A program made the translations under genes and the position numbers. A stretch of 64,000 nt of DNA. Source: Azorinus chamasolen (Eukaryota > Mollusca > Bivalvia > Cardiida > Solecurtidae). The stretch covers positions 84,129,121-84,193,120 of the forward strand of contig OY755244.1 in the NCBI GenBank assembly GCA_963576725.1. Reading direction: 5' to 3'. Below are positions 1 through 9,684 of this stretch, piece after piece. The first letter of the stretch is position 1; each line of letters starts with the position of its first letter. The notes below the pieces were generated by a model, which was given only the letters and a program-made list of their open reading frames with translations, was not told the origin of the DNA and did not search any database.

Positions 1-378
1 AATTTTTACATGGAAATTTTGACTGTAGGGTTTCTCCAAAGCCTTTAATTGGATATTCATTAAATATAATAATATTGATTAGAATCATGCCTAGTTGTGA
101 ATATCTTATTCCTGTTCCGGTATGATGATTTTCTGCAGAGTTATGGGACTTTGAAATTTTTAATTTTGTCCCGGGGGGGGGGGGGGGGGGGGGGGGGCTC
201 GAAAATCTTTTATCGGATTGTCATGAAACACCATAGGATTGACCAGCACCATGCCTAGTTGTGCATAGTTTATTCCTTTTCCAGTTAGATGATTTTCTAC
301 AGAGTTATGGGACTTTGGTAAATTTTGTCCACGTGCTGGGGGAGACATCAGTTTTTGTATAAAAACAATTCTAGTTTC
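1..378 (+). repeat. 3' end of an H-family repeat, cut by the window edge
   Basis: The segment carries the same units as 7264-8302: a 'TTTCTCCAAA' start, 'CACCATGCCTAGTTGTG', 'CTGCAGAGTTATGGGACTTT', and the terminal 'GGGGGAGACATCAGTTTTTG'. It therefore looks like the right end of another copy of that large dispersed repeat. I see no gene in it. Confidence 0.75.
173..197 (+). repeat. poly-G tract (25 G)
   Basis: An uninterrupted run of 25 G inside the H-family repeat. It expands the short G-rich stretch seen near the same point in other copies (near 8160-8180). Such runs are prone to sequencing error, so the exact length is uncertain. Confidence 0.9.
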
Positions 379-514
379 TTATATAAACAGCATTAAGAAA
401 TAATATGGAGGCAAATGATGCAAATTGGAAAAGGATATAATTATGATCACATAACTTTGTCTGATTCGATTCATTACTAACATATGATCAAAAATTAATT
501 AATTACTTTTACAG

Positions 515-849
515 TTGGACCAATCATTGGGGCTATTGGCTTGTTTGCCCTCATTGTTGCATTGGTGTTTTGCCTTCGTATGAAGCGTAGACAAGGGTTT
601 GCTCAAAGCCAGGCTTCTCGCTATCCACAACAGAACTATGACAACAACATCTACCATCTGCCCAAGGATGTCCAATTGACACCACCGCCCTATTCCATCC
701 CTTCAAACCCACCAGAGTACAGCAGTCTGAAGGATCTGAAAGAAGGAGAGTACGCATACATATCGCCACCCACTTACACGGAGAGCGTGACCAAAGATGC
801 AGAGAGCTACATCAACCCAGGGTATGAGACCTTGGGGAAAAAAGAGTGA
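515..849 (+). CDS. last exon of a single-pass membrane protein with PPxY-rich cytoplasmic tail
   Basis: A pyrimidine-rich stretch ending in ACAG at 511-514 gives a good splice acceptor, and the open frame continues upstream of any ATG, so this is an internal-to-terminal exon and not a gene start. The exon begins with two bases of a split codon. It encodes a hydrophobic segment of about 20 residues (GPIIGAIGLFALIVALVFCL), a basic stop-transfer RMKRR, then a tail of about 85 residues ending in TGA at 847-849. The tail has three PY motifs (PPPY, PPEY, PPTY) and several further tyrosines. PPxY motifs bind WW domains, typically of NEDD4-type ubiquitin ligases, so a trafficking or turnover role is likely by inference. 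Shisa-like, PRRG-like and WBP1-like proteins share this layout. The ectodomain lies left of the window, so I cannot name the family. Confidence 0.75.
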
Positions 850-968
850 CATCTAAGAACTTGGCACCCAATAACAATCGAATGGCTTAAGATTATTTTC
901 CTTTATTGTCTATAGTTGCATACCCCATTTCTTGGTGAATATTCAAGTAAATCTGCCCAGTACAAATA

Positions 969-1173
969 CAGTAAAACCTCTCTTAACCGGCCGTTAAATT
1001 TAGTATGAATATCGGTCTTGGAGACAGGTGGCAGCTTAATGCAGGGTGAAAGTCATGCAGAAAGCTCCTAGAGGAGCTTTCTGCATGACTTCCACCCTGC
1101 ATTAAGCAGCCACCTGCCTAAAAGGTATCTAAATTCTTATCTAGTAGAATTCCGGTTAAGAGAGGTTATACTG
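969..1173. mobile_element. C1 MITE, complete (205 bp)
   Basis: Terminal inverted repeats of about 22 bp (starts CAGTAAAACCTCTCTTAACC and ends with its complement, one mismatch) lie between TA target duplications (967-968, 1174-1175). The centre is a long hairpin (GCAGAAAGCTCC/GGAGCTTTCTGC). There is no open frame. The TA target and CAGT ends point to a Tc1/mariner/pogo-type transposase acting in trans. The closest relative is 32166-32369, in opposite orientation. Confidence 0.9.
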
Positions 1174-1216
1174 TAGTGATTACTTTCATAGAATAAGACA
1201 ATAGACTGCAGTACAG

Positions 1217-1373
1217 TTAACTCTTTCGATGCCAAACTCTGTCGTCTGCTAACTTAGTAACAGTAACAAACAGTTTGGATCCAGATGAGACGCCGAGTTA
1301 CTCGGCGTCTCATCTGGATCCAAATTGTTTGCATAGGTAATCACAGATCCGGCATTGGCAGCGAAAGGGTTAA
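1217..1373. mobile_element. D MITE, complete
   Basis: Bounded by TTAA at 1217-1220 and 1370-1373. The ends read TTAACTCTTTCGATGCC and its near complement. The core is a near-perfect hairpin, GGATCCAGATGAGACGCCGA with its inverted copy, flanked by AAACAGTTT and CAAATTGTTTG. TTAA duplication with a C/T-rich tip suggests piggyBac-like mobilisation. Confidence 0.85.
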
Positions 1374-1480
1374 GATGCAGAATTGTAACATACAAGCAAA
1401 CAGTGGTACAGGATATGTCTGATCTGAGTCTACTCTTTTTGCAAAGGCATAAAGGGTGAAATAATCAAGTAAAGGGTTAA
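1374..1480. mobile_element. A fragment sharing a TTAA with the D copy
   Basis: Carries the right half of family A (GTCTGATCTGAGTCTACTC, TTTGCAAAGGCATAAA) and ends AAAGGGTTAA at 1480. It starts directly at the TTAA that closes the D element. Confidence 0.65.
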
Positions 1481-1639
1481 AGTCTATGTTTAATTACAAT
1501 TAGTTTTACTTCTGAATGTTTTTACAGCTAAATTTAGTGACAATAACTTTGTAAAACAAAGCAAATACAAATGGCCTTTTTATCAACAGAAACTCTTTCT
1601 ACAATGTCTCCTCAAGGGACATCTAGTTGAAGGGTTTGT

Positions 1640-1720
1640 GGATACGTGGTAGCTAAATGCAGGATGAAAGGTTAACGGAATGCTACTAAGGGACATTCGT
1701 TCTGCATTAAGCATGTAGTC
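1640..1720. mobile_element. decayed C fragment
   Basis: Retains GGTAGCTAAATGCAGGATGAAAG and a later TTCTGCATTAAGC; the ends are lost. Confidence 0.55.
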
Positions 1721-1748
1721 ACATTTTTAAACGATCCAATGTTGTTTA

Positions 1749-1927
1749 TTAACCCATTATGTCATAGAGATTTCTGATAGAGTAAACCCAGATCTAATCC
1801 TGTAGGAGACACCTGATCAGAGTGTTCTCCGCTTGCTCACTTGTTTTATATAACAATGTCAGAAAATAAGTTATTCATAATGGGTGGAGCCTACCATGAA
1901 TGGGTGGAGCCTACCATGAATATTCAT
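1749..1927. mobile_element. decayed A copy (reverse) with a 20-bp duplication
   Basis: Starts TTAACCCATTA and ends in CATGAATATTCAT. It contains AGTAAACCCAGATCT from the core. A 20-bp unit (TGGGTGGAGCCTACCATGAA) is tandemly doubled at 1881-1920. Confidence 0.6.
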
Positions 1928-1929
1928 AC

Positions 1930-2020
1930 TCTATTATAAACACTTAATGCATGTCTACAGTAATGCTGAAAGCTCCTGTAGGAGCTTTCAGCATTACTGT
2001 AGATCTGCATTAAGCTTTTT
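1930..2020. mobile_element. C core hairpin
   Basis: Positions 1954-2003 form a 23-bp stem with a 4-nt loop (arms begin TCTACAGTAATGCTGAAAGC). The stem is perfect, but the element's outer ends are not recognisable. Confidence 0.7.
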
Positions 2021-2035
2021 ACACTTTTTGAGATA

Positions 2036-2192
2036 CAGTAGTACCTGTCCTAAGTGGACATTCGTTTATTGAACATTGGAGTCTAAAACAAACAGGTGGT
2101 TGCTGTAGAAGCTTTCTGCATTACTTTTGACCTGCATTAAGCTACCAATAATTAGACCCCTTTTTGATGGCCACTTTAGACAGGTTCTACTG
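2036..2192. mobile_element. C2 MITE
   Basis: Ends CAGTAGTACCTGTCCTAAGT and its diverged complement near 2170-2192. The core is GGTGGTTGCTG...CTGCATTAAGCTACC. Other C2 copies are at 35295-35471 and 47756-47916. The left target TA is intact; the right one has mutated. Confidence 0.75.
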
Positions 2193-2211
2193 AAGATACC
2201 CTATTTACCCT

Positions 2212-2370
2212 GTGTATTCAGACACCCAATCTCCCCAGTATTCAGACCCCCAATCTCCCCAGTATTCAGACACCCAATCTCCCCAGTATTCAGACTCCCA
2301 ATCTCCCCAGTATTCAGACCCCCCAGTATTCAGACACATAGTCTTCCCTGTATTCAGACACGCATCCCCC
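2212..2370 (+). repeat. 24-bp minisatellite, about 6 units
   Basis: Units of the form GTATTCAGACACCCAATCTC recur every 24 bp (2214, 2238, 2262, 2286, 2310), then one short and one variant unit. Because 24 is a multiple of three, several frames stay open (PISPVFR repeats); these are not genes. Confidence 0.9.
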
Positions 2371-2399
2371 CTGTCTATTGGTTTGGTCAATTTGGCATA

Positions 2400-3240
2400 A
2401 TTCTAAATAACTTTGAATTAGACTGACATGGTAGCATTAGATCCTGATCTTGGTCTGTAGGATTTGCTTAAGTTTGTCTGTCCGAATTCTTAGGGTAATT
2501 AGGGTTGATGTATATACTTATATTTTTTAACATTATAACCAATTTGTAACCAGATTTATATATTCAATATGTGTTAACATGTCAACTTTCTTTGTTTGTG
2601 GTGTGCCATGTAATTAGCCAAAGTATTTAGCCATCCAATCTCACGTTTTCACCAGTTTTTAAAGCTGAATAATTCAATTTGCACTCATCAAGACACTTTA
2701 CATTATGCATTCCAAGCTATGTTATATGCCTGTATTTGTTTTGCTTTAATATTTAAAATCTATAAGAAAATGACATATGTTGGTACCTTTTACTACACAA
2801 TTCCCTAATTAGATTGTTTCGGATGAAGGAATCACCAATATGAGTTAAATTTGAGGATGGAAAGGACTTACATTACAGTTTCAAGAAGAGATACCTGCAT
2901 GGTGTTCAATTTATTCTTTGAGGATAGAAATAAGTTGATTGGAAGTTTCAAGAGAGCTATCAAAGCTTCATACTGAATGGAATCTAACCAGATACAAGGA
3001 CTGATCAAATCCACTGTTCTTTTCTCTTTGCCTTTCAGTATACATGTATAAAGGCTTGACCCATAACTAAAAAGATGGGGGAAATGCTTTGCAGCAGTAA
3101 CAACTTATTAGGATGTGATTGTAAATTATGTGATATACATTACAATTTTATTCTAAATATCCCAATAGCCCCTTTCCACTATTTTGTAAATCTGAAAAAA
3201 GTCACTTTGACTCCGTTTTAATGACTTTATAGGAAACCTA
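2400..3240. other. no gene recognised
   Basis: AT-rich sequence with no long frame, RNA gene or clear transposon end. It could hold the 3' untranslated tail of the membrane-protein gene, but no polyadenylation site can be assigned. Confidence 0.5.
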
Positions 3241-3259
3241 ATGGAGTAGCATATTGAAT

Positions 3260-3342
3260 AGACCCTTGTCAAATGACTCCTTCAGGTAGACCCAGGTCAA
3301 ATTACTCCTTCAGGTAGACCCTGGTCTAATGACTCCTTCAGG
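3260..3342 (+). repeat. short tandem repeat, 3 units of about 32 bp
   Basis: Three consecutive copies of TAGACCC-GGTCAAATGACTCC-TTCAGG, each about 32 bp. The motif resembles the A-family core (GACCCTGATCAAATGGCTCC), so this may be an amplified A core fragment. Confidence 0.7.
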
Positions 3343-3434
3343 TGCTTGCTCTGCACTATTTATCTAAGTTTGCCTGTCAGAATGTTTAATGGCACTTAGT
3401 AAGACAATAGAGCTTACAGGTAAGTCAGTTTGCC

Positions 3435-3600
3435 TTAACCCATTCCCTTTTGATGCCTCTGTAAAAGTCGTCTTATTTTGGAAACCATTGTAATAAATAG
3501 AACATTGGCTGCATATGATCAATTGCTCTATTCAAAACAATGGTTTCAAAACTACACACTTCTAAACTTTCCCTTTTCTTTAGTAAATGCTACTTCTTAG
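3435..3600. mobile_element. B MITE, decayed
   Basis: Starts TTAACCCATTCCC and keeps GAAACCATTGTAATAAATAG with its inverted partner ACAATGGTTTC. The right end, with TAGTAAATGCT, is partial. Confidence 0.7.
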
Positions 3601-3831
3601 TAGGTTTATTCAAAAGCTTGTATCTAAAAATAGGTAATGAAGAAATGGGTACAGAGTAAAATCTGCATATGTATATATTCTCATTTTGAATTTGTTTTTC
3701 ATGTATCGTATTGTTGTTAGCCCATCTTTCTGTGATACAATTTTTGCAAATAAACTTATGTAACCAGGGTTGAATAAATGTAAGCATAATATAGGGCTTG
3801 TACAATGAGCAATTTTATGCTTATTGCCAGC

Positions 3832-3975
3832 TTAACCCTTTCCCTGTTGGATATTCATGTAAGAAATATTGACATCATGACAGCATCTTCTTCAACTTTT
3901 GTTGCAGCAAATATTCAAACAAATTAATGCTACTTTTGGTGACTGAAAAAGTACTGATCAGATATTGTCCAGTAA
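3832..3975 (+). mobile_element. A fragment (left end)
   Basis: TTAACCCTTTCCCTGTTGG followed by ATATTCATGTAAGAAATAT and GACATCATGA, the left arm of family A. The right half is lost. Confidence 0.65.
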
Positions 3976-4079
3976 ACTCCCTTATGAACAGTTATGTGTG
4001 AATTGATCATTTCGTGAATAGTCAATAACTTTGAATTTTTGTGATAAGTTTTCGAAGGGAATTTTCGGCTTAGACAAAA

Positions 4080-4460
4080 CTGTTTGAGGCAGATGGTAGC
4101 TCAATGGAGGATAAATGTAGCGGCTGTTCTGGGTCTATGCTTTTATTGTGAATGTTTAAAATGTCCCTAAATGACACTTCTTTGTTTGTTGCCAGTCTCT
4201 CCATGCCAAGCAACCAAGGATAGTCGTCTACAAAACTAGTTTATATGATGAAGCTCTATTGTTAAATGTTCTGCGTTTAATGTTTTATAACATATCAATA
4301 TATAGGTTTAAAACTTCTTTATGAATAAACATTTGTGTCCTTTACTAGAGTAGATGGCAGATTAATGCAGAATCAGAGACATATACATACATATGTATGT
4401 CTATGTTTCTGGCAGAATGAAATAATTGCAGAAAGCTCCCATAGGACTATGAGGGAAATG
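4080..4460. mobile_element. decayed C fragments
   Basis: GGCAGATGGTAGCTCAATGG near 4086, and near 4363 AGATGGCAGATTAATGCAG, followed by GCAGAAAGCTCC at 4430-4445. A short palindrome, ATACATACATATGTATGT, lies near 4385. No complete element. Confidence 0.45.
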
Positions 4461-4604
4461 GTTAAACCTGTATTGACTGGTAGCTGTAAAAAAAGTATCA
4501 CGTGACTTGTATAGATGCCCTGTAAATGGCATGTTCATTATTATTCATTACGCATTTCATGCTGAATTTTGAACACAAAACATGTCTGTTAAAACAGAAT
4601 AGAA

Positions 4605-4690
4605 CCCTTTCCTCCATGAATATTCATGCAAGAAATAATGGCATCATGCCATAAGCACAGAGCAGATTCTGATCAGAATCTGGCCCCGAG
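4605..4690 (+). mobile_element. A fragment (left end)
   Basis: CCCTTTCCTCCATGAATATT, then GCAAGAAATAATGGCATCAT, typical of the A left arm. Confidence 0.6.
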
Positions 4691-4796
4691 ATTATAAAAC
4701 TTTTTGCTTGAGTTTGAGATCATTCTCAAGCAGCTGACCAATCAGATACTTGAGAGAATGATCTCAGACTCAGAAGTTTTACAAGCTTGGACCCAG
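4690..4796. mobile_element. foldback element (TTATAAAACTTTTT family), short copy
   Basis: Left arm ATTATAAAACTTTTTGC, TTGAG..GATCATTCTCAAG; right arm CTTGAGAGAATGATCTCAGA..GAAGTTTTACAAGC. The two arms pair over most of the 105 bp. A longer relative is at 60378-60597. Confidence 0.7.
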
Positions 4797-4799
4797 ATG

Positions 4800-5225
4800 T
4801 CTCTTGCAGGAGTCTACTCTCGTTGAACATATGTGTTTTATTGTTTAAATCTTGATGACAATTAGGTACAGAACAGAATAAGTATGACATGATTATTGCA
4901 GCAGTAACACCGACAATCTTGTTTGAATGCTTGAATAACTCGTTGCACCATTGAAAACCCCAATATGGGTGTGGATGGCATATTACACACCTCACAATAT
5001 GGGTGTGGATGACATTTAACACAACACCCCATTTCGTTAAGATTAAAAGAGTTTGGCACTCTCCTTGCATGTTTGAAGAGAAATAAAATAAAATTGACTT
5101 GCAGTAGATGACTACCATTACTAAGAGTGCACATGTTTATCTCATCCATATCCTGTCTTGAATTTGTTTGCATTTTCTGATTCGCTGTTTATAATCAAAA
5201 CCACTATTTGCTCAGTTAACAGCCC
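4800..5225. other. no gene recognised
   Basis: Unassigned sequence. It includes a local duplication of CAATATGGGTGTGGATG at about 4963 and 4996. Minus-strand frames of 103-130 codons here have no recognisable domain. Confidence 0.45.
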
Positions 5226-5229
5226 TATT

Positions 5230-6365
5230 TTTAGCTCACCAGAGCACTTTTGTGCTCAGGGTGAGCTTTTGTGATCACTTGATGTCCGTCGTCCGTCGTC
5301 GTCCGTCGTGCGTCGTGCGTCGTCGGGCGTCAACAATTTGAACCTTTAAAAATCTTCTCCTCTGAATCTACAGGGTTCTCAGCTTTCATCTTTGGTACAT
5401 AGCATCATCTTTGGGTCCTCTACAAAAGTTATATAAATTTTGCCCCTGGGGTCAAAATTGGCCCCGCCCCAGGTGTGCCTTGTTTTCTATTGAAATATAT
5501 AGTAAAACTTTGAAAATCTTCTCCTCTGAATCTACAGGGTTCTCAGCTTTCATATTTGGCACATAGCATCATGTTCAGGTCCTCTACAAAAGTTATATAA
5601 ATTATGCCCCTGGGGTCAAAATTTTGAATAGAAACATATAGTGACAACTTTGAAAATCTTTTCTTCTGAATCTACAGGGTTCTCAGCTTTAATATTTGGC
5701 ACATAGCATCATGTTCAGGTCCTCTACAAAATTTGTATAAATTATGCCCCTGGGGTCAAAATTGGCCCCGCCCCAGGGGTGGTCAGTTTTCAATAGAAAC
5801 ATATAGTGAAACTTTGAAAATCTTCTCCTCTGAAACTGGAAGGTTCTCAGCTTTCATATTTGGCACATAGCATCATGTTCAGGTCCTCTACAATATATAC
5901 ATTATGCCCCTGGGGTCAAAATTGACCCCGCCCCAGGGGTGGCCAGTTTTCAATAGAAACATATAGTGACAACTTTGAAAACCTTCTCCTCTAAATCTAC
6001 AGGGTTCTTAGCTTTCATATTTGGCACATAGGATCATATACAGGTCCTCTACAAAAGTTATATAAATTATGCCCCCGGGGTCAAAATTGGCCCCGCCCCA
6101 GGGGTAGCCAGTTCGCAATAGAAACATATAGTGTCAAATTTGAAAATATTTTCCTCAGAAACTGGAAGGTTCTCAGCTTTCAAATTTGGCACATAGCATC
6201 ATGTTCAGGTCCTCTACAAAAGTTGTATAAATTATGCCCCTTGGATCAAAATTGGCCCGCCCCAGGGGTGGCTAGTTTTCTCTAGAAACATATAGGGAAA
6301 ACTTTGAACATCTTCTCCTCTGATTGCCTGGTGAGCGATGTCAGGGCCATTCTGACCCTCTTGTT
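5230..6365 (+). repeat. large dispersed repeat with AGCTCACC ends and about seven internal units
   Basis: Begins TTAGCTCACCAGAGC and ends GCCTGGTGAGCGATGTCAGG, which are inverted relative to each other. The inside is tandem: the phrase GAAAATCTTCTCCTCTGAA starts near 5342, 5507, 5649, 5811, 5967, 6136 and 6301, a period of about 142-169 bp. Each unit has GGTTCTCAGCTTTCATATTT, ATGCCCCTGGGGTCAAAATT and GGCCCCGCCCCAGG. A CGTC-rich leader lies at 5284-5334. There is no coding capacity. Repeats of this style are widespread in bivalves; I do not know the transposase. Confidence 0.85.
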
Positions 6366-6378
6366 TTACAAAACATTG

Positions 6379-6629
6379 TTAACCCTTTCCTTATTCAATG
6401 TTTATTCTGAAGTTCAATACGTACTGAATATTCATGGACAAATTAGTTATAATGAACTATGGAAAGTGGAACACTGTAGCCAAATTAGAAAGTAAAGAAA
6501 CGGAACTTTTAAATTCCATTAGTAAACACAGCAGACCCTGATCAAATGGCTCCTGTAGGAGCCATCTGATCTGGGTCTACTCTTTTTTTCAAATACATGA
6601 AAAAGCATTTATATGACAGAACGGGTTAA
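6379..6629. mobile_element. A2 MITE, complete (about 250 bp)
   Basis: TTAA at both ends. The left tip is TTAACCCTTTCCTTATTC and the right tip is ACAGAACGGGTTAA. The hairpin core is AGACCCTGATCAAATGGCTC with its inverted copy. The sister copy at 62590-62836 matches along its full length. Confidence 0.85.
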
Positions 6630-6758
6630 TTGAAATGAGATCTTGATAAAGTCTCTTATAACATGTAAATTACTGTCAGGCTACAAATAGAATATGGTTA
6701 AGATACGTATACAGTAGAAAACATCGAATTGGCTGTTTTTGGGTGTTTTTTTGTCGTC

Positions 6759-7008
6759 TTAACCCTTCGCTTGCTGAATTTTAAAATACATTTCTCCTTC
6801 TTTACCCATGCCCTGTTTTATAATTGCATATATCTTCGCTGTGTACAAGTATTTCGCTGTGCAATCACTGCTGTGGTGTGCACTGGTTGCACAATAAACT
6901 TGTAAATAGTGCAGACCCTGATGAGACAGTTCCTGTAGGAGCTGTCTCATCTGGGTCTTCACTATTTACAGGTACGTATATTGACGTGAATAGCAAGCGA
7001 AGGGCTAA
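6759..7008 (+). mobile_element. G MITE, complete (250 bp)
   Basis: Ends TTAACCCTTCGCTTGCT and AGCAAGCGAAGGGCTAA form a 17-bp inverted repeat with one change. The core hairpin is AGACAGTTCCTGTAGGAGCT plus GTCTCAT. The sister copy at 47041-47290 is the same length in opposite orientation, with roughly a dozen differences by eye. Confidence 0.9.
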
Positions 7009-7263
7009 GAGAGGGTTAACTACAATGGATATGTGATGTGTTCACAATATCAGTATCGAATCCTGTTTACTCAACTGTGTTGATGATTCATGTTTTATTC
7101 ATGTTCATAGTTTATTTTTGACTTTTATATAATATTTGTTACATTTCTAACACAGCTTATTGCGGGCAATAAAAAAAAGTAACATTAACATGTAGTTATG
7201 TTCTTCTTGCCCGACCAGAATAATGCAGCCCAGTAGAGTCTCCCAAATGCTAACACATAATTA

Positions 7264-8302
7264 TGTCTCCTCCAGTATACTGGGGAGACATTTTGTTTTT
7301 GTGCGCGGCGTCCGCCTGTCTGTCTTTCCGTCCGTCTGCCCATCTATCTGTCCGATTTTACTTTGTTCGCGTGGTTTCTCCAAAACCTTTGGTTGGATTT
7401 TCATGAAACCGCATATGATTGATCAGCACCATTCGTAGTTGTGCCTATCTTATTCCCGTTCTGGTTCAATGATCAGAGTTACTGGACTTTGATAATTTTA
7501 CATAGAAAATTTTGTCAGCGCGGTTTCTCCAAAACCTTTAGTCGGAATTTCATGAAAAAAATAGTAGGAATGATCAACACCACCCCTAGTTGTACATATC
7601 CTTTTCTTTTTCTTGTTCCGGTTCAGTGCTTTTCAATGAGTTATGGGACTTTGAAATATTTACATGGATAATTTTGTTCTCGTGGTTTCTCCAAAATCGT
7701 TGGTAGGATTTTCATGAAACTGCATAGGATTGATCAGCGTTATAACTAGTTGTGTATGTCTTATTCCTGTTATAGTTGGTTAATTTTCTGCAGAGTTATG
7801 GGACTTTGAAAGTTTTACATGGAACATTTTGTCTGCACGGTTTCTCCAAAACATTTGTTTGGATTTTCCTGAAACGTAATAGGATTGATCGGCACCATGT
7901 CTTATTGTGCATAAGTTATTTCTGTTCCGGTTCGATGATTCTCTGCAGAGTTATGAGACTTTGAAATGTATACATTGAAAATTTTGTCCGCGCGGCTTCT
8001 CCAAAATCTTTTGTAGGATTTTCATGAAACTGCATAGGATTGGTCAGCACCACGCCTAGTTGTGCATACCGGTATCTTATTCCTGTACAAGCTGGATGCT
8101 TTTCTGCAGAGTTATGGGACTTTGAAAGTTTTACATGGAAAAGTTTGTCCCCATGGTGGGGTGGGGGTGGGGGGGGGGGGGAAACATCAGTTTTTGTAGC
8201 AAAACAATTTTAGTTTATTAACATGGAAAAGTTTGTCCCCATGGTGGGGTGGGTGGGGAGACATCAGTTTTTGTAGCAAAACAAGTTTAGTTTATTAACA
8301 TA
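7264..8302 (+). repeat. H-family large repeat with about five 150-bp units
   Basis: Begins GTCTCCTCCAGTATACTGGG, with a GTCCGTCTG-rich leader. The phrase CGGTTTCTCCAAAACCTTT starts near 7371, 7519, 7682, 7838 and 7991, a period of about 150-160 bp. The right end (GGGGAGACATCAGTTTTTGT) is duplicated in tandem (8134-8215 and 8219-8302), the first copy carrying a G-rich expansion. Same family as 1-378. Short frames inside are shadows. Confidence 0.85.
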
Positions 8303-8317
8303 TAAGAGTGTGAAAGC

Positions 8318-8410
8318 AGGTGGTTGCTTAATGCAGGGCAAAAGTAATGCAGAACACACCTACAGGAGCTTTATACATAACTTAGGTTCTGTAATAAGCT
8401 ACACGTTGTC
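8318..8410. mobile_element. C fragment
   Basis: GCAGGTGGTTGCTTAATGCA at the left; the right half of the hairpin is mutated (GGAGCTTTATACATAAC). No terminal repeats. Confidence 0.6.
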
Positions 8411-8503
8411 TTTAAAAGTTCAGAATTATATTTCTTTTTGCGCGGCCGTATAAGTGAGATTTTACTCTAGTTAAACAACTATTGAAACCCTGTTGCTGGT
8501 TAT

Positions 8504-9028
8504 TATGCCTCCCCAATCACAAGCGAGTGGGGTGTTATTGTTTTTGCTCTATCGGTACGGTACGTTGGTTGGTTTATTTGTTTGGACCAAACTTTAAGGT
8601 TGGTGATAATTTTGTCGCCATTGCACATACAGCTGAATTTTGATATCTCGAACTTCAAAGGACCATACAAATTACTTCGATATAACAGAAGGTCGAGTCA
8701 TCCGATTTTTAATCTTAGCAATTTCTCCTGTTCACAGTCTAATGCAGGTTTGAAGTATCAAGCTGTCACATGTGTTTCTAGATATGCGTAGCGATATACT
8801 TTAAAAGTATCTGTATTATAAAGGACTGAACTTCAACTTCGAGTTATCCCGAAGTTCGAGTAATCCGAGTTCGAAATATCGAAGTTCAACTGTACATACT
8901 TCAAACTTGGCATGCATGTGCAAATTATGAAGGCAAACATTTTTAGGGATGACTTATTAAAGTCAATGTCATACACCCAAGTCAAAGTTCATATCGGGGG
9001 CATAGTGTTTCACATTTACACATCTTGT
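8504..9028 (+). repeat. I-family repeat interrupted by a J element
   Basis: The left part is TGCCTCCCCAATCACAAGCG through TGGACCAAACTTTAAGG. The right part resumes with CATACTTCAAACTTGGCATG and ends GGGGGCATAGTGTTTCAC. The J element at 8630-8892 sits between them, and removing it restores a continuous repeat. Confidence 0.65.
8630..8892. mobile_element. J element (263 bp, TA target)
   Basis: Ends CAGCTGAATTTTGATATCTC and the near complement ATATCGAAGTTCAACTG lie between TA dinucleotides (8628-8629, 8893-8894). The arms contain repeated CGAACTTC / GAAGTTCGAG motifs. No transposase; the ends suggest pogo/Tc1-type mobilisation. Confidence 0.8.
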
Positions 9029-9129
9029 TAAAATATAACCCGTAACTTATAAAATATTGAAATTCTGTTTCTGTTTAAGGTCAAGATCAGTTACTTTAGT
9101 TAGGAAAGACATACATCTATTGTGACAAG

Positions 9130-9318
9130 TTTTAATGTAGGTGGTTTAGGAGGAGGGTTGGGTTTAGTTTAACTCTTAAAGCTGGTGGTTTAGGAGATGG
9201 GTGGGTTTAGGAAGAGGGTGGGGTTTAGTTAAACTCTTAAAGCTGGTGGTTTAGGAGGAGGGTGGGGGTTTAGGAGGGTGGGGTTTAGGAGGAGGGTGGG
9301 GTTTAGTTTAACACTTAC
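9130..9318 (+). repeat. G-rich minisatellite (GGTGGTTTAGGAGGAGGG)
   Basis: Irregular tandem copies of GGTGGTTTAGGAGGAGGGT, then GGGTTTAGTTTAACTCTTAA. Spacing varies, so copy number is loosely four to five. It could form G-quadruplexes by inference. Confidence 0.75.
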
Positions 9319-9540
9319 CTGGCTGCATATTCGTGTAAGAAGTCATGACATTATGAATATTTAGTTTCATAATTTTGCACATATACACGTGGTTGTTTTG
9401 GTACTTACAGAAACTGTAGAGTCAGGTCTACTTTAATTCCATTAGCAAACAGGACAGACCCTGACCAGATGGCTCCTACAGGAGCCGTCTGATTCGAGTC
9501 TACTCAGTTTGCAAAGGCGTATTTGTAGTAAAAGGTAGAA
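9311..9540 (+). mobile_element. A MITE, nearly complete
   Basis: Left arm ATATTCGTGTAAGAAGTC, core CAGACCCTGACCAGATGGCT / GGAGCCGTCTGATTCGAG, right end AAAGGCGTATTTGTAG. The terminal TTAAs have decayed. Confidence 0.75.
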
Positions 9541-9684
9541 TAAAAACTGAAAATTGATTTGGTCACATAAATAGGTACTTCTATTAAATTTCCAAAACAA
9601 TGCGTCATGTAACTCTTTTCACTTTTGAATTTTCAGCATATACTCGCTAATCCTAATAGTTTGACAGGATGTATGTAACTAACA

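Noticed and set aside
4726..5173. Minus-strand frames of 130 and 103 codons
   Set aside because: They overlap each other in different frames, start within a foldback repeat and show no recognisable domain.
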